Shown: positions 23,462 through 35,735 of the stretch, piece by piece
How positions within the stretch are numbered: position 1 is the stretch's first letter
How the letters are laid out: each line of letters starts with the position of its first letter
Origin: Polytrichum commune
Lineage: Eukaryota; Streptophyta; Polytrichopsida; Polytrichales; Polytrichaceae
Direction of reading: 5' to 3'
NCBI GenBank assembly: GCA_950295325.1
Contig: OX485807.1
Span: 43,368,440 to 43,432,439 of the forward strand
Length of the DNA: 64,000 nt
Notes under the pieces: generated by a model
What the model was told of the DNA's origin: nothing
What the model saw: only the letters and a program-made list of their open reading frames with translations
Databases searched by the model: none
Program-made: the position numbers and the translations under genes

Positions 23462-23789
23462 TGTGTGCAACTGTATATACAATGATGTTGGGTATGAGTC
23501 CAATTTATAATCTATTCGGCTACAAACGATAATTGCTAAAGTCCAAGCTATAGAATAGACTCACATATAAGACAAAGAGAAAAGTGATGAATAAAAACCA
23601 AGCAAGTTTATTATTTTGATTCCTTTGTATATTGATTGACTCATTTTTCAATTATACCAATCTCAAAAAATCCATTTTCATTGATTTTTCTTGTAGTCAT
23701 CATTGGTTTTAATAATTCAACCACCTCACGGTTTCCAAACTTAATGAGACCATTTCAAATTCAAGGTTTTTATTTTATTTTATGACCTA

Positions 23790-23984
23790 TACATCCCACG
23801 GAAATAGGTCCAATTTTTTTACTATTATTGTCAAATTCTGGAATATTCTTGGTATATTCTTGGCTATTTTGGAATATCCTAATTTTAGTATGACAAGTTT
23901 ACTATTTTTATTTCCTCTACGCTCTCCGCTCTCCAAATCTCCGCTCTCCGCTCTCCGCTCTACGCTCACATACAAGTGTCGTCC
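23790..23984 (-). repeat. X2 right terminal inverted repeat
   Basis: This is the inverted partner of 6506-6600. It contains an expanded CTCTCCG tract at 23927-23964, the CACATACAAGTG block and the inner CCCACGGAAATAGG block near 23794. Confidence 0.8.
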
Positions 23985-24470
23985 GATTGTGGAACATGGA
24001 CACTGGTTGATTGTGGAACATGGACACTGGTTGATTGTGGAACATGGACACTGGTTGATTGTGGAACATGGACACTGCTTTATTGTGGAACATGGACACT
24101 GGTTGATTGTGGAACATGGACACTGCTTTATTGTGGAACATGGACACTGGTTGATTGTGGAACATGGACACTGGTTGATTGTGGAACATGGACACTGCTT
24201 TATTGTGGAACATGGACACTGCTTTATTGTGGAACATGGACACTGGTTGATTGTGGAACATGGACACTGCTTTATTGTGGAACATGGATGTTCTTGGTTG
24301 TGGAACATGAACATTGCTTTATTGTGGAACATGGATGTTCTTGGTTGTGGAACATGGACACTGGTTGATTGTGGAACATGGATGTTCTTGGTTGTGGAAT
24401 ATGGACACTGCTTTATTGTGGAACATGGATGTTCTTGGTTATGGAACATGGATTCTGCTTGATTGTTGAA
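23985..24470. repeat. 24-bp minisatellite in Y, right block
   Basis: About 20 more copies of the same unit (core GATTGTGGAACATGGACAC), continuing the array broken at 6505 by X2. The first copies are very regular and the last ones decay into GGAACATG-containing unique sequence to about 24660. Confidence 0.88.
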
Positions 24471-25539
24471 AATTAACTTTGGTTTTTTGGGAACATGCAG
24501 TCTTTTTTATTTAGGAACATGGGCTATAGTTATTGTGGAACATGCATTCTTATTGGTTGTGGATCATGGAGTCATCTCCAACATAGACGATATGCATTTT
24601 ATTACATATGGGAGATGGACAGTGTTCATTGTCGAGCACGAACTCATCTCCAACATAGAACAAGGGAGACATTGACACCTTCTTAAAGTTGAACATTTTC
24701 TCTATTTAACGTTCCACGCTACTACTGTACTGTGCATATCACCTCCACGCCATTGATGCTCTGCTGTTCTGCTGCACTGCTGTTCTGTTTTACACAACAG
24801 TTCCACGTGACTGCCTTCCTGTAGATACCAGTTCCTCGCGACTGCAGTCCTGTACAGAGCAGTTCGACGCGACTACTGTCCTGCTCAAGGGATGTCGTAC
24901 GCCCATGCTCTTTAATGATACCTGCATCAATCATGACGTAGTGATTTCACTGAAAGTGATTGTTTAGGGTTATTAGGTATCATTTGGACGTCATTGGGTT
25001 GAAGACCAGCAAGTTTAACCATTTTCATTAGAGCTTGCGAAGGGTTTCATTCGTGAACTGCTTGATTTCCTTTTGAATAGGAACGTGCGAAATTTATGAG
25101 CTGGTGTGTGTTCGGCGAGTGTCAACAGGATTTCGATGAGTCGACTTAGTTAGAATCTAAGCGTTTTTAGTGACATTCGAAGAGGTTGCGGGTTATACTC
25201 GAAAGATTTTTGCGGCATTCCAAGGGTTTTGAGTGCTAATCGATTAGTGTCCAATAACTGCTCCTGGTTGTTGTTGTAGCAGCAGTTATTATTGCGGCAG
25301 TTTATGTCCACGGCCGTTCATTAGCGACATTAGCAAGTTCATTAGCAGGTTCATTAGCGACATTCTGCAGAATTTTATTAGAGTTTGCAGTTTTGCTTAT
25401 TTGCAGACTCTTCATTCCCTTATCGCACATTTAATGCCAGCATATTATAAAAGCGTGTGAGGTTTAGGGTTTGCTCATTTTCAAGTGTACTTTGAGTGTT
25501 TTTTGTGCACAATTGAAATCATCATATCCGAACGCATTA
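24471..25539. promoter_or_regulatory. Y upstream region with degenerate repeats and TATA box
   Basis: 24720-24890 has three loose repeats of (CAGTTC)(C/G)ACG(C/T)GACTGC..TCCTGTA type. 25310-25370 repeats TTCATTAGC(A/G). A TATA box (GCATATTATAAAAGC) at about 25441-25453 lies about 90 bases before the ATG at 25540. I see no coding sequence. Confidence 0.45.
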
Positions 25540-28500
25540 ATGGCGACACCTGAAGGAACAGGAGCATCCAAAGTGACTAGGAACAAGAACGGGGCGAAAC
25601 TTCTTCCAGAGGCGTTTGCTGTGGGTTGGCATGTCTTCGAAGATGAAGCCCTGATAAGGTCCTTGGGGAGGCACAAATTCGTCCACTTGAGCATACATGG
25701 TAAACAAGGCTAGCAAGAAGGGGTAAGCATTCCTTCACAGAACTTGTTGTGTTGTTTTTCCTTAGCATTTTTCTGTATTGTTGGTTACATATTTGCATAC
25801 ACAACAATATGTTAAATTCTCTCAGAACTTTCAAGGGGTAAGCATCAGTTTTTGGTATTAAACAGGAAATTAACATGTCCTGTTTTTTCTATCAGAACTT
25901 TCTTCCCTCCCATCAGTTTTAGGAAATTAACATGTCCTGTTTTTTCTATCAGAACTTTCTTCCCTCCCATCAGTTTTAGGAAATTAACATGTCCTGTTTT
26001 TTCTATCAAAATTTTCTTCCCTCCCATCAGTTTTAGGAAATTAACATGTCTTGTTTTTTCTATCAGAACTTTCTTCCCTCTCATCAGTTTTAGGAAATTA
26101 ACATGTCCTGTTCTTTCTATCAGAACTTTCTTCCCTCTCATCAGTTTTAGGAAATTAACATGTCCTGTTCTTTCTATCAGAACTTTCTTCCCTCTCATCA
26201 GTTTTAGGAATTTAACATGTCCTGTAGTTCTATCAGAACTTTCTTTCCTCCCATCAGTTCTGCATATTGAACAGGTACTGTTTTGCAGGTGTTTGCTGGT
26301 CCAGATGGAACATCTAGGATTTTCCGTTGTACCATGAAACAAAATAGGAAGACCTGTGCATGTATCTACGTAGAAAATGAGTATGAGGAGCTTGTGGTAG
26401 AGGCATATTGGCAGGCGAGGGACAAGGTTAAAATGGCCAAGAACAGGTACAGGTTCAATTGTATTTATTGCAATGAGTCATACAAGGATAAGAACACTGT
26501 CTCTTACCATAGGATGTTTAACCTATGTAAGAGCTACACGGAAGAGAAGCCACTCAAGATGTATCCAACCTGGGAGCCAAGCAATCATGGAGAGAAGCAT
26601 AGGATTGCACAGAAATTCAACAAGGTTTCCTCGCCACATGGGTCGTACTCCCAATCCCCATCGCAGTTTCCTCCGCCTCTGGAATTAGAGTCCAATCCAG
26701 TGGGCAGTACATCATTGGTGGCTGCCGATGCAGAACATGGTGTTCCATCCAAAAAATGCAAGCTAACAACGAGGACGCCCGTTCCTATCATTGGCTGTAG
26801 AACTCGCAGCGTTGGTGTGGACGCCGCTCCCTCATCACCACCCCGCAAGGCGCAAAACCTTGCAGTGAAGGGACCGCCCAGAATGCCCAAGTCACCCTCT
26901 GCCAGTAAGGGACGACCGAAGAAAAATTGGAAGACATCTCGCAGGATTTGTATATCCTCCAGCGAAGAGGAGCTGAACTCGGGCACGTCGCCAAGCGAGT
27001 CCGACTCCACATCAAAGGAGGCGACTCCAAATTCGCAGAACAGTGGCCATGGGCACTTCCGTGTTGTGACGCACGAGCATGGACATCGTGCGCAGCCTTC
27101 GCCGTCGCGTGTGGAACATATCCACCCACAGGTTCAGCAGACTGAACTTATTCGAGCTACGACTTCGCATGATGGTGTACTTTTGAATCCTGCCATAGAC
27201 ATAGACATTGTTCCGCAAACAGTACCTGTGACGGACATTGTTCTGCAACCCGAGCCTCCGCAGGAAGATGCTATTCCCCTTGTTGTTGCCCAGCCCTCGA
27301 CTGAACCTGTCCAACCTATCCCCATGTCGCGGGAGGAGTGCAAACAACACGCGTACGAGGAGGCCACAGTTCTTTTCCATGCGCCTAAAAAGATTACACG
27401 GCCTCCAGAACCAGTGCCAGTCGATGGTCTCTATGTGCTTATTCTTGAGACTGACGATTACTGGGTGCCAAAAAGTCTCTTAGATGACCCGGATGGCTGC
27501 ATGCAATACCTCCAGAAACAATTGGAAGATGGCTCTATTGGCAATCGCGTTGGGGTTGCATTCGGGCAATGGTACCTATATGGCAATAATCTGGTATTGT
27601 GTTTCAATGTCATGTTCTTCAGTTTTGAATGTGCTCTATCATCTCATGTTCTACCAGAGCAGATTGGCTGTACAATATTATGTTCTTATAATGAGTCGTT
27701 TTTTTATGTTCTGCCGGTGTATACATTGCAGAAGAACCTTGGAGAACATAGCGAATTTTTGGATAAAATAAAGGCGCAGGTCAGGGTTTTTAAGAGCAAT
27801 TCCGATGTGAACGTGTATGAAGAGCTCAGGCGCCTGAAAGACTATCTTCATTATCGCGTCGAACAAAGGGAGTACGATGAGAAGGTTGCTGCCGCCAAGG
27901 TCAACTTTGAGAATTTTAGAAGAAATCACATCGAAGACGCGTTACGAAAATTTGACAACGCCGTGAAAGAGAAGGAGGAGGAGTCCAAGTGGAAATGGTC
28001 ACCGTTGTACCAGATATTCAGAAAGTGGCCTCTAAAAAATTTCAGGGCTGGCCCATGGGACCACACAGAACAGGAGTGGCTGGAGATGTCAGCTGTTCTG
28101 CTGGAGAACACGAAGACCGAGCCTTTGTCGCTTGAGCGTGAGTGCCCGCATGTTTTGAGAGCATTTTTGTACTTGGTCAGAAATCATACGGGCTTCAATC
28201 GTCCAATCTCACACCCAACTATAGGTCTCCACGAGGAATACATATTGGAGCTTGCTCGAGACACAGTCCAGTCAGTCGCCTTGACGACAATTGCCCAGAA
28301 CATCCCTATAACAGGTTGGTGTATTTTCCCCAGCATCGAGAGTGCCGCAGAACACATTGATGTCCTATTCACAGACGTTGCAGCTCTGCTTGGACACGAA
28401 CCATCAGGGCAAATGGCTATGGTTAAGAAAATGGAGTCCTTCATCGGTAGGATCGCGCAACGAGCCATCGCAGACATGGTCCGCATGCACCGTGAAAGTG

Positions 28501-30901
28501 AGCTTGCTGACATGTGGTTCAGTGTCGACGTCGGAGAGCAACGCCAAGCGAAGTGTAGCGAGGTATGTCCTAAGTCCTGTTCATTTGACAATCACCCTCG
28601 GGGTTTAGCATGTTCTTCACTATGACGATTGGGAGTTAATAGGAACATGATATGTCTAACAGTACATTTTGAATATTGATTGTAAAACAATATAGTATTA
28701 TATAGTGTAGAACAGTACTGGTATAACAACATACGATGGCCAAAGTAATTGAAGGATATGTGGCGCAGGTCCTGTGTTCATCAATGGTCTTCCGCGAGGA
28801 CGTTGACATAGGAACATTGACATTGGGTGACCTGCACAAGAAGAACACCTGCATGCAGATGCGGGTGAAGGATATAGTACAGAGCTTGCAATATGTAAGG
28901 TCCACCCAATTGCGGTTGTTCAATTGTGGACTGGGAGTGGAGGAAACAACAGATGACATTGCCCCTGACCTACATTGCACAAGGGCGTTGTTGTTCGAAG
29001 AGGTGGCGATGCCTATGGAAAAATCATCTCAATCAACACTCGGGTTCGGGGGTGAAGTACATGAGGCCATGAGTTTGGAGAGTTTGGACTCAATACCTAT
29101 GCACATGGATTTCGATGGCGTCGACCGCATCAGCACGCAGGACCTCTCCCTAACACAGCTTAGTTCTGAGATGCAGAACATGCCATTAAGGTTCGTGTCT
29201 CATACCACACCCTTATCAACCTGTGAGTTCAATTAAGCGCCTTCCACCTATGCCTTTTGCTAAATGGTCAACACAAGACCATGGCTTTACAGGACGCCGT
29301 CTCACACGCTTGCAATAGGGCCTCCAGATGGCAGGACAATGGTTTCTCCAGCACGGAGGTTGAACCTCGACGACACTACCCCTACTGGTTGCACCCACAA
29401 CAAACCATTGGACTCATCCGGATGCTCGCAGAACGCTGGTGCTGCAGCGGACGAAATAGGTGCACTTTTCAATGACGCCTACAAAGAGGTCCAAAACATG
29501 TGTGAAGTTCCGACGGCGACAAAGGATGCATCCACTTCGGTCCAGAACATGGGTGAAGTTTCGACGGCGATAAAGGATGCATCCACTTCGGTCCAGAACA
29601 TGGGTGAAGTTTCGACGGCGACAAAGGATGCATCCACTTCAACTCGCACTACGTGCCCGGTAGTATCAGAGGTGGAGGAACATGTTGAGCCAGTGAAGGT
29701 CAGCTCCCGTCCTGTCCAGCCTAAGGAGGACAAAACTTTGGACGACGTACTAGGCAGTACAACACAAAAATCGGATGGAAGGTAACTTTTATGTAGTGTT
29801 AATGATGCAGAACATAATATTCATACCGTCCTTTGATGTTGCTGCCTACGAGACTAATACATGAGGCTGTGTTCTGCAAACTTGAGGAACTTGTGAACAC
29901 CATCATTGCTGAAGCAGGTGGAAAGAAAGTTGCAAGTTTTGAGTTTCTGTATCGTGGTGAGAATTTGAGTCTACAGTGGAAAGGGGATATGAAGCCTTTG
30001 GTTCAAAATCATAGGGAGTTGAGTAACTACATGATGGAATGGATTAGGGCGTGGCTGAATCCCCAACTTGAGAGTTTAAAGTGTCACGTTTGCAGTCCTT
30101 ATCTTCTAAACCTGCTCCTAGCGCATCTTCAGGAGCAAGAAAAAGACACCTTAGAGGTATATGTAGCCTTCATACATGACGTGCATGGAGCCCTTCCAAC
30201 GCAGAACATAAACACTTTAATAGTTCCTTATACCTGCGGGAAACATTGGACCGTTTACATAGTAGGGGAACACGGGTTCTTCCATCTCGATTCCTTGGTA
30301 GGGTCAGGTCTCCATTCCGACCCCAGAATTGAAACAAGACTCGGAAAGTTGTGGGCTGCATGGAGTGGCAATGATACCGATGCTGATATGTGAAATGTTG
30401 TTAGCTCATCCCAGCAGTGGGTACAAGCAATTGTGCCACAACAAAATTCTGGCTGGGCTTACGGGTTCTACATGTTGAAGAATATCATGGAGTATACAAA
30501 GAGCGTGAGATATAGACCCCTTACATTGTGTGAGGTAATTGAGTCTTAGACCTCTTCGAACACCTAAACATGCACAGAGAATACGCAGATGAATAATAGA
30601 TCATAAAAAGTTTAAGTATAATACTACCCAATGAATGTACTGCTGTTCTGCAACAAATGTTCTAAGGATGTTTGTGTTGTTGCAGGGATTCACGTTGAAC
30701 TATAGCAGGACAGAGGCATTGCGTATAAGGAAGGTAGTTCAGAATGCGTTGATCGATGTGATAGAGAATGGACGGCACCACTCCACGGAATGGAACGTGA
30801 AAATTGTACACCAGACAGCACCACGACGAAGACCTCCAGCGAAACGACATCGCAGAGTACGGCTCAAGGTCGGACCTCCGAAAGTAGTCGACAAGAGTTA
30901 G
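25540..30901 (+). pseudogene. Y ULP1-like (C48) cysteine protease gene, degenerate
   Basis: Approximate exons: 25540-25699, 26289 or 26305-27593, 27732-28562, 28769-about 29195, about 29280-29781, about 29830-30533, 30687-30901. The N-terminal half has a C2HC zinc finger (FNCIYCNESYKDKNTVSYH) and an AT-hook-like KGRPKKNW, then a coiled-coil-like Lys/Glu region near 27800-27980. 29500-29640 encodes three imperfect copies of VQNMGEVSTATKDASTS. The C-terminal exon matches ULP1 peptidases: LIVPYTCGKHWTVYIV (catalytic His), FFHLDSL (Asp) and VPQQNSGWAYGFYM (Gln). The Cys expected in a GWxCG-type site is Tyr (GWAYG), and an in-frame TGA at 30391-30393 separates the His/Asp part from this block. ULP1 enzymes remove SUMO or related tags; this copy should be inactive. 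Splice details are tentative. Confidence 0.7.
25862..26246. repeat. 57-bp tandem repeat in first intron of the ULP1-like gene
   Basis: Seven copies of a 57-bp unit containing TTAACATGTCCTGTT and CTATCAGAACTTTCTTCCCT. The period is a multiple of three, so both strands give long open frames that I regard as shadows. Confidence 0.9.
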
Positions 30902-31538
30902 GTTGTATTTTTTACATGTGTAACATGTTGTAAAATGGATGTACAGTTTCCATTACATTGTACAACATCAAATACCGTGTAGTCATGTAGAACAGGATAC
31001 ACAGAACAGGATATACAACACAGAAAACGCAGAACATGATACAAAGAACACTCGAAGGTCAAAGACCATTTGTATTGCTTTCAATAGCAACCATTTTGAT
31101 ATAAACAATGGCATTTCAGAAGACCATGTGTGATATGGGATGTTGGGGGGGGGGATGTGGTTAGATGGGATCACTTGAAAGGGATGGGAGCAGTCATGAT
31201 GAAAACGCACCAAACCCAGAAACAGTCGATGTGCAGTAGAAGAAGTGTAGAGCAGGGGATGGGCAGGATAACTGGCGGGTGATCAACAAATGGTGCAGAA
31301 CAGTACACAATGAGCAGGACAGGCGAGTTGCAGTACAACAAGGAAAATGAGCTGAGGTATGTCGTAACCAGAACATGAATCACCCTACTACACCCAGATA
31401 TGGTACTTAGGAAGAACCATTTTATTGTTAACACATAACTTTGCACACAAAATTAAAAACTATTACAAGTAAGAACTAACTGTGTACTGCATTACAAATA
31501 TGCAGATAATGCATATTATTGTTCACCCTTAAACCCTA
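30902..31538. other. Spacer between convergent Y genes
   Basis: No gene seen. It contains a G-run at 31144-31153 and many AGAACA/GAACATG words (for example 30990-31040). Both genes must end transcription here. Confidence 0.4.
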
Positions 31539-34500
31539 TCATTTGGAGCTGGAAAGCTTTCTCTTCGGCAACGGAAACTCCAGGAAACTCCTCCGGCGTT
31601 TTAAAGAGTTGTCGCCTGCCCTCTCTGGAAACGAGGTTGTCGTAAGAGTCAATGGCATCCGTGTAACACCTTGTGCAATAAGCTGGTTTTGCTTGCCCCG
31701 AATGTGCCTAAGGCCAGCGATCAAGTGAGTTTGTAGAACAGGATGTTGCTCAGCCTTGAGTGCAAGGGTGGCGTAAATGTTGTGCGCGGTTGCAGCAGTA
31801 GGTGTTTGTGAAGAACTCTTTTGGGAAAGGGGAGTCGAATGGAAGGAGTCCATCTGGGTAAACTGAGAGGAGAATTGCGAGGGGTTCTGTTCGTCGTCCA
31901 CAGTCACAGGGTCCACAGGAGTTAGAGTGATGTGATCTTCGACAACATCAATTTGCAGAACATTGTCCTGCACCACAGGTTCAACTTCGATTGGTGTGCC
32001 CATGTCTTCCGGAACATGGATTTGAGTAGTCTGTTGTGACAGTCCTGCGTAGCAACGCGCAATTGGAGTGGCGCGCTGAGTTCCATGTCGTGTACCAGCT
32101 TCACGCACTATGGCACCATCTTCAATTCCAGGGTGGAGCATCTTGAAGACTTTAATGGTGTGCTTGCAAATCATGCCCTCTTTGGCGACGGGGCAGTCGC
32201 ATTGTGCCCATTCAGAGTCCGGACATTTGATGGTCCACACCTTCGGGCGGTTGTTTACAGACCCCACATATGCAACATCCTCGTCCATACAAATGAGGAC
32301 GTTACTATCAGGTATGTCGTTGGCTCCCATAATTGCAGATGCAACAATACCCTCTTGTTTCTTGTTGCGTATATATCCGTATGCTTTGCATTGGACACTA
32401 TACCAGTAATGAGTCAAAACGTCACCCGTTAGATGATAAATAAGCCAGTCCATGCGCCTACCCACAAATATCTCTTTGGCAGAGTTTAGAACACTCTTCA
32501 AATTGCTGTGATAGGATTCAATAGCCGCGCTAGTGTTTTGTCCTGCATGTGGTATCCGTCGCGCTCCGACGCACCACATTGGTGTCTTGACTCGCCAAAC
32601 ATCGTTCATGTATGTCATGAACGCACTCGCCAATGGACGAGTGTTAGATATATTGTCAAGTTGGTCGAGGGCCCAGTCGATAGGATCATCGTCAACCTTG
32701 CAACCTTTCCCGTACATTATGTCGCCGAGCATTTGAAGAACTGTGTTGCGTTCTGCAGCGCTTGAAATTTTCTTGATGGCGTTCTCTGCCCATGACTTCC
32801 TGACATGCCACAAGCACAGGAAAATTTTGGCTTGCAGCCACACCATGCTGCGCAAGAGACAGAACAGCAGATTATGAGCTCAAAGGATGAACACTGAGGA
32901 AAATACCTGTAACAGTGAGGAATTAATAATTAACACCAATATGCAATGCAGGACACTGCATTACATATTGGGGTGAGACTACAAAGTAAAAGTTGCAGAA
33001 CAGACAATAACTGCTTACCCGAGTGTGTTAATTTCAGCCTGAGCATTGTCAACGATAATAGAGGATGGTAACCAATCATTTTTGAACCCTTGAACCCTGT
33101 CATGCAGTGCTTGAAGAACTGGGCGGAGATCTTGTTCACGTGTCCGCGAAATGACAAAGAAAGCCACTGGTATGCCATTTCTCCAATCATCGAACACCAT
33201 AACAGTGTAGAGTAGGTACTGTAGAAACAATGAACATCATTGTTAGCATAGGGCAGAACATGGTTGAAACAAATTGACTGGCAGTATGAGAAAATCATCA
33301 CAGAACATGACGATGAAGATGAAGGACATGGACATTAGCTTACCCTAGTCTGGCTGGTACCAAACGTGGCGTCAATGGAAAGAGCGCTGTTGTGACCGAA
33401 GTTTGCCATCATTTCAAGTTGCCATTCAGTTTGTATGCCTATGGTGAAAGGTGAGTCGTCTTGTGTTTGAGAATTAAGGTCCAGTAGCGAGTGCTCTTGG
33501 TAGTAGAACACGCTGTCTGGATTCTCTGCTGCCCACATACGGACGCTAATCGGGTCGGACGGATGTTTCTCCCACAGATCTTCAGCCCTCTTTCGACATA
33601 TGTTTCTAACGTCACACGGCAACAAGAATGTGTCGCGCGTCACCACTCCATTACACACGGCAAGCTCACGAACCTCTTTGGTGTGTTGTTGCATGATTTG
33701 GGCAGGGGATAACCCATAGGCATGCATTTCAGCAATTTTTTGTTTCATTTCAGTTGAAAGACCAGCACCGAGCGCATATCTAAATCCACCGATCATGGTG
33801 CCGTGGCAGTGTTCTCCAGCTTTATTCAAGTGTTCTGCATTTTCATAAATTAGCAAACACAACGAGTGGTCCAGATAGGGCTTCTTCGCAAGAAAACAAC
33901 ATTGGCACCCTCGCTTTCTTGAGTTGCCCGCATATGTCTTGCCAATGCGCGCAGCCTTTGGACGGGTTGATTTGCTCACTGCGAAAGACTTGTATTCCGA
34001 TATTACCTTCTTACCTCGCTTTTTCTTCTGCAACATCTTCTGCTTTTTTTTGTGTGTAGATTTCAGTAGAGCTTGCATATCATGCGCAACAATATCACTC
34101 CTATCTTCAGGGCCAAAATTGCACCTGTATCTGCAATGGCAATGGAAGAACACATGTATTGAATATGTAAAAAATTATATGTACATATTTGCAGGACATA
34201 GAATCCATACACCCTCATGAACAGTAAGGACAGTGTACTGCAAATTGTGGAGTATAGAATGAAATGCATAAGTTTGATATTTGGCTGGTGAGCACATTAT
34301 GACAAGCAGAACATGAATAGTGTATTGTTTCAAATTCAGAGCAGGCAGTAGGTCAAACCTCAGTACAATTGCAGGACTGTGTGCACGAGGTGTTCGCAAG
34401 GAGTTTGGCAAGTTAACACGCACGATTTCCTTGGTAAAATTGCAGGGAAATTGAGGATGTTGTTGCTCGCCTTTAATGAAATCATCAAGTCTCTCCCACA

Positions 34501-34774
34501 ATATTACAGCTAGCTTAGAGGTTTTCTGTATCCCTTGACCTTGAGTAACATGGTTGGTCCACACCAAGTCGTCCATAGCAAATGCACCTGGAGGAGGATT
34601 TTGAACTCTCTCTCTCAACGAAATTATAAGATCAGCCTGCATTGCACGAAATGTTGCAGGAGCGATTTGTGGGATGTTATCATCGCACTCTACACTGGAT
34701 TGAGGATTTGACAAATTGCGGGGGAAATGGGTGGTCGCCTTCTCTTGAACAGAATTTTGGGAGGCCATTTCCAT
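31539..34774 (-). CDS. Y MULE transposase with SWIM finger, four exons
   Basis: Exons 34774-34359, 34130-33344, 33218-33019 and 32847-31539, all with GT..AG junctions and consistent phases, give 903 residues. The start chosen is MEMASQNSV; the frame is open upstream into the 78-bp repeats, so an earlier start is possible. Visible catalytic residues: Asp in ALSIDATFGTSQ (end of exon 2), Asp in SSIIVDNAQAE (exon 3) and Glu in SAAIESYHSN (exon 4), with the conserved CLWHVRKSW block between the second Asp and the Glu. The SWIM zinc finger is CDCPVAKEGMICKH. Exon 2 has a Lys-rich block and a Cys cluster (CQCCFLAKK). The C-terminus is basic (KRRRSF..PKRK). No frameshift or stop is seen, so this gene may still work even though its ULP1 partner gene is broken. 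Confidence 0.85.
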
Positions 34775-34816
34775 GAATACGAATGTGATGAGGGAGGGGG
34801 TGTGTCCTTGCAAGTT

Positions 34817-35345
34817 GAAGGCGATGAAGAAAATTTGAGCAGTACCCAACTACTTCGAACAGCAGAGCTGGAAACGAGGGAGGGGCTGCAAGGTGAAGGC
34901 GATGAAGAAAATTTGAGCAGTACCCAACTACTTCGAACATCAGAGCTGGAAACACGGGAGGGGCTGCAAGGTGAAGGCGATGAAGAAAATTTGAGCAGTA
35001 CCCAACTACTTCGAACAGCAGAGCTGGAAACGAGGGAGGGGCTGCAAGGTGAAGGCGATGAAGAAAATTTGAGCAGTACCCAACTACTTCGAACATCAGA
35101 GCTGGAAACACGGGAGGGGCTGCAAGGTGAAGGCGATGAAGAAAATTTGAGCAGTACCCAACTACTTCGAACAGCAGAGCTGGAAACGAGGGAGGGGCTG
35201 CAAGGTGAAGGCGATGAAGAAAATTTGAGCAGTACCCAACTACTTCGAACAGCAGAACTGGAAACGAGGGAGGGGCTGCAAGGTGAAGGCGATGAAGAAA
35301 ATTTGAGCAGTACCCAACTACTTCGAACAGCAGAACTGGAAACGG
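34817..35345. repeat. Seven 78-bp tandem repeats just upstream of the Y transposase
   Basis: The unit reads GAAGGCGATGAAGAAAATTT.. with the ACAGCAGAG or ACATCAGAG variant alternating in the first four copies. 78 is 26 codons, so a plus frame (34727-35368) and two minus frames are open. The position, directly 5' of the transposase ATG on the minus strand, suggests 5' UTR or promoter repeats, but an N-terminal extension of the transposase is not excluded. Confidence 0.9.
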
Positions 35346-35477
35346 ATAGCAAAGAACTCAAAATCTGAAAACGCGAGCACAAATGACAAAACCCTAAACC
35401 ATCACACACTATGCAAAGAAATGTGTGCTCTGCGTTCCAAGACCCTTAAACCCTAGATCCAAAAATCACTCCATTCG

Positions 35478-35735
35478 CATACCTGTAGAGCATGTTCTGT
35501 ATAGGTAGATATTGAGAACGAGTCCATTTACAGATCTGCAGATCATGTTCTCTATAGGTAGATATTGAGAACGAGTCCATTCTACAGATCTGCAGAGTAT
35601 GTTCTGTATAGGTACATATGCAGAACGACTCCATCGCAGATCTGAAGGGAATGTTCTGTATAGGTAGATATACAGGAACACTCCATCGCAGATCTGCAGA
35701 GCATGTACTGTATATGTACATATGCAGAACTGGGT
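35478..35735. repeat. Subterminal ~60-bp repeats of Y right end
   Basis: About five diverged units with CATGTTCTGTATAGGTA(G/C)ATAT, GAACGA(G/C)TCCAT and CAGATCTGCAGA blocks, next to the right TIR. Likely transposase-binding or promoter repeats by position. Confidence 0.8.

Larger units (their letters stand above)
6506..23984. mobile_element. Element X2: complete ~17.5 kb Mutator-like element nested in Y
   Basis: The left end (6506) starts GGGAAATTCAAG followed by TATGTGAGCGTAGAGCGGAG. The right end, reverse complemented from 23984, starts GGACGACACTTG followed by the same 20 bases. GATTGTGGAA precedes the left end (6496-6505) and begins the right flank (23985-23994), a 9-10 bp target duplication within the minisatellite unit. 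Contents: transposase (+), ParB/methyltransferase-like gene (-) from a shared divergent promoter, a small acidic gene (-), and ~6.5 kb of palindrome-rich repeats. The transposase frame is intact and X1 is nearly identical, so the family was recently active. Confidence 0.88.

Noticed and set aside
1-23960. 18.77 kb tandem segmental duplication
   Set aside because: The similarity stops exactly at transposon TIRs on the right, X2 is flanked by its own target duplication, and Y sequence lies between. Two insertions of one element explain it better.
25845-26342. Frames of 161 and 165 codons on opposite strands
   Set aside because: By-products of the 57-bp intronic repeat.
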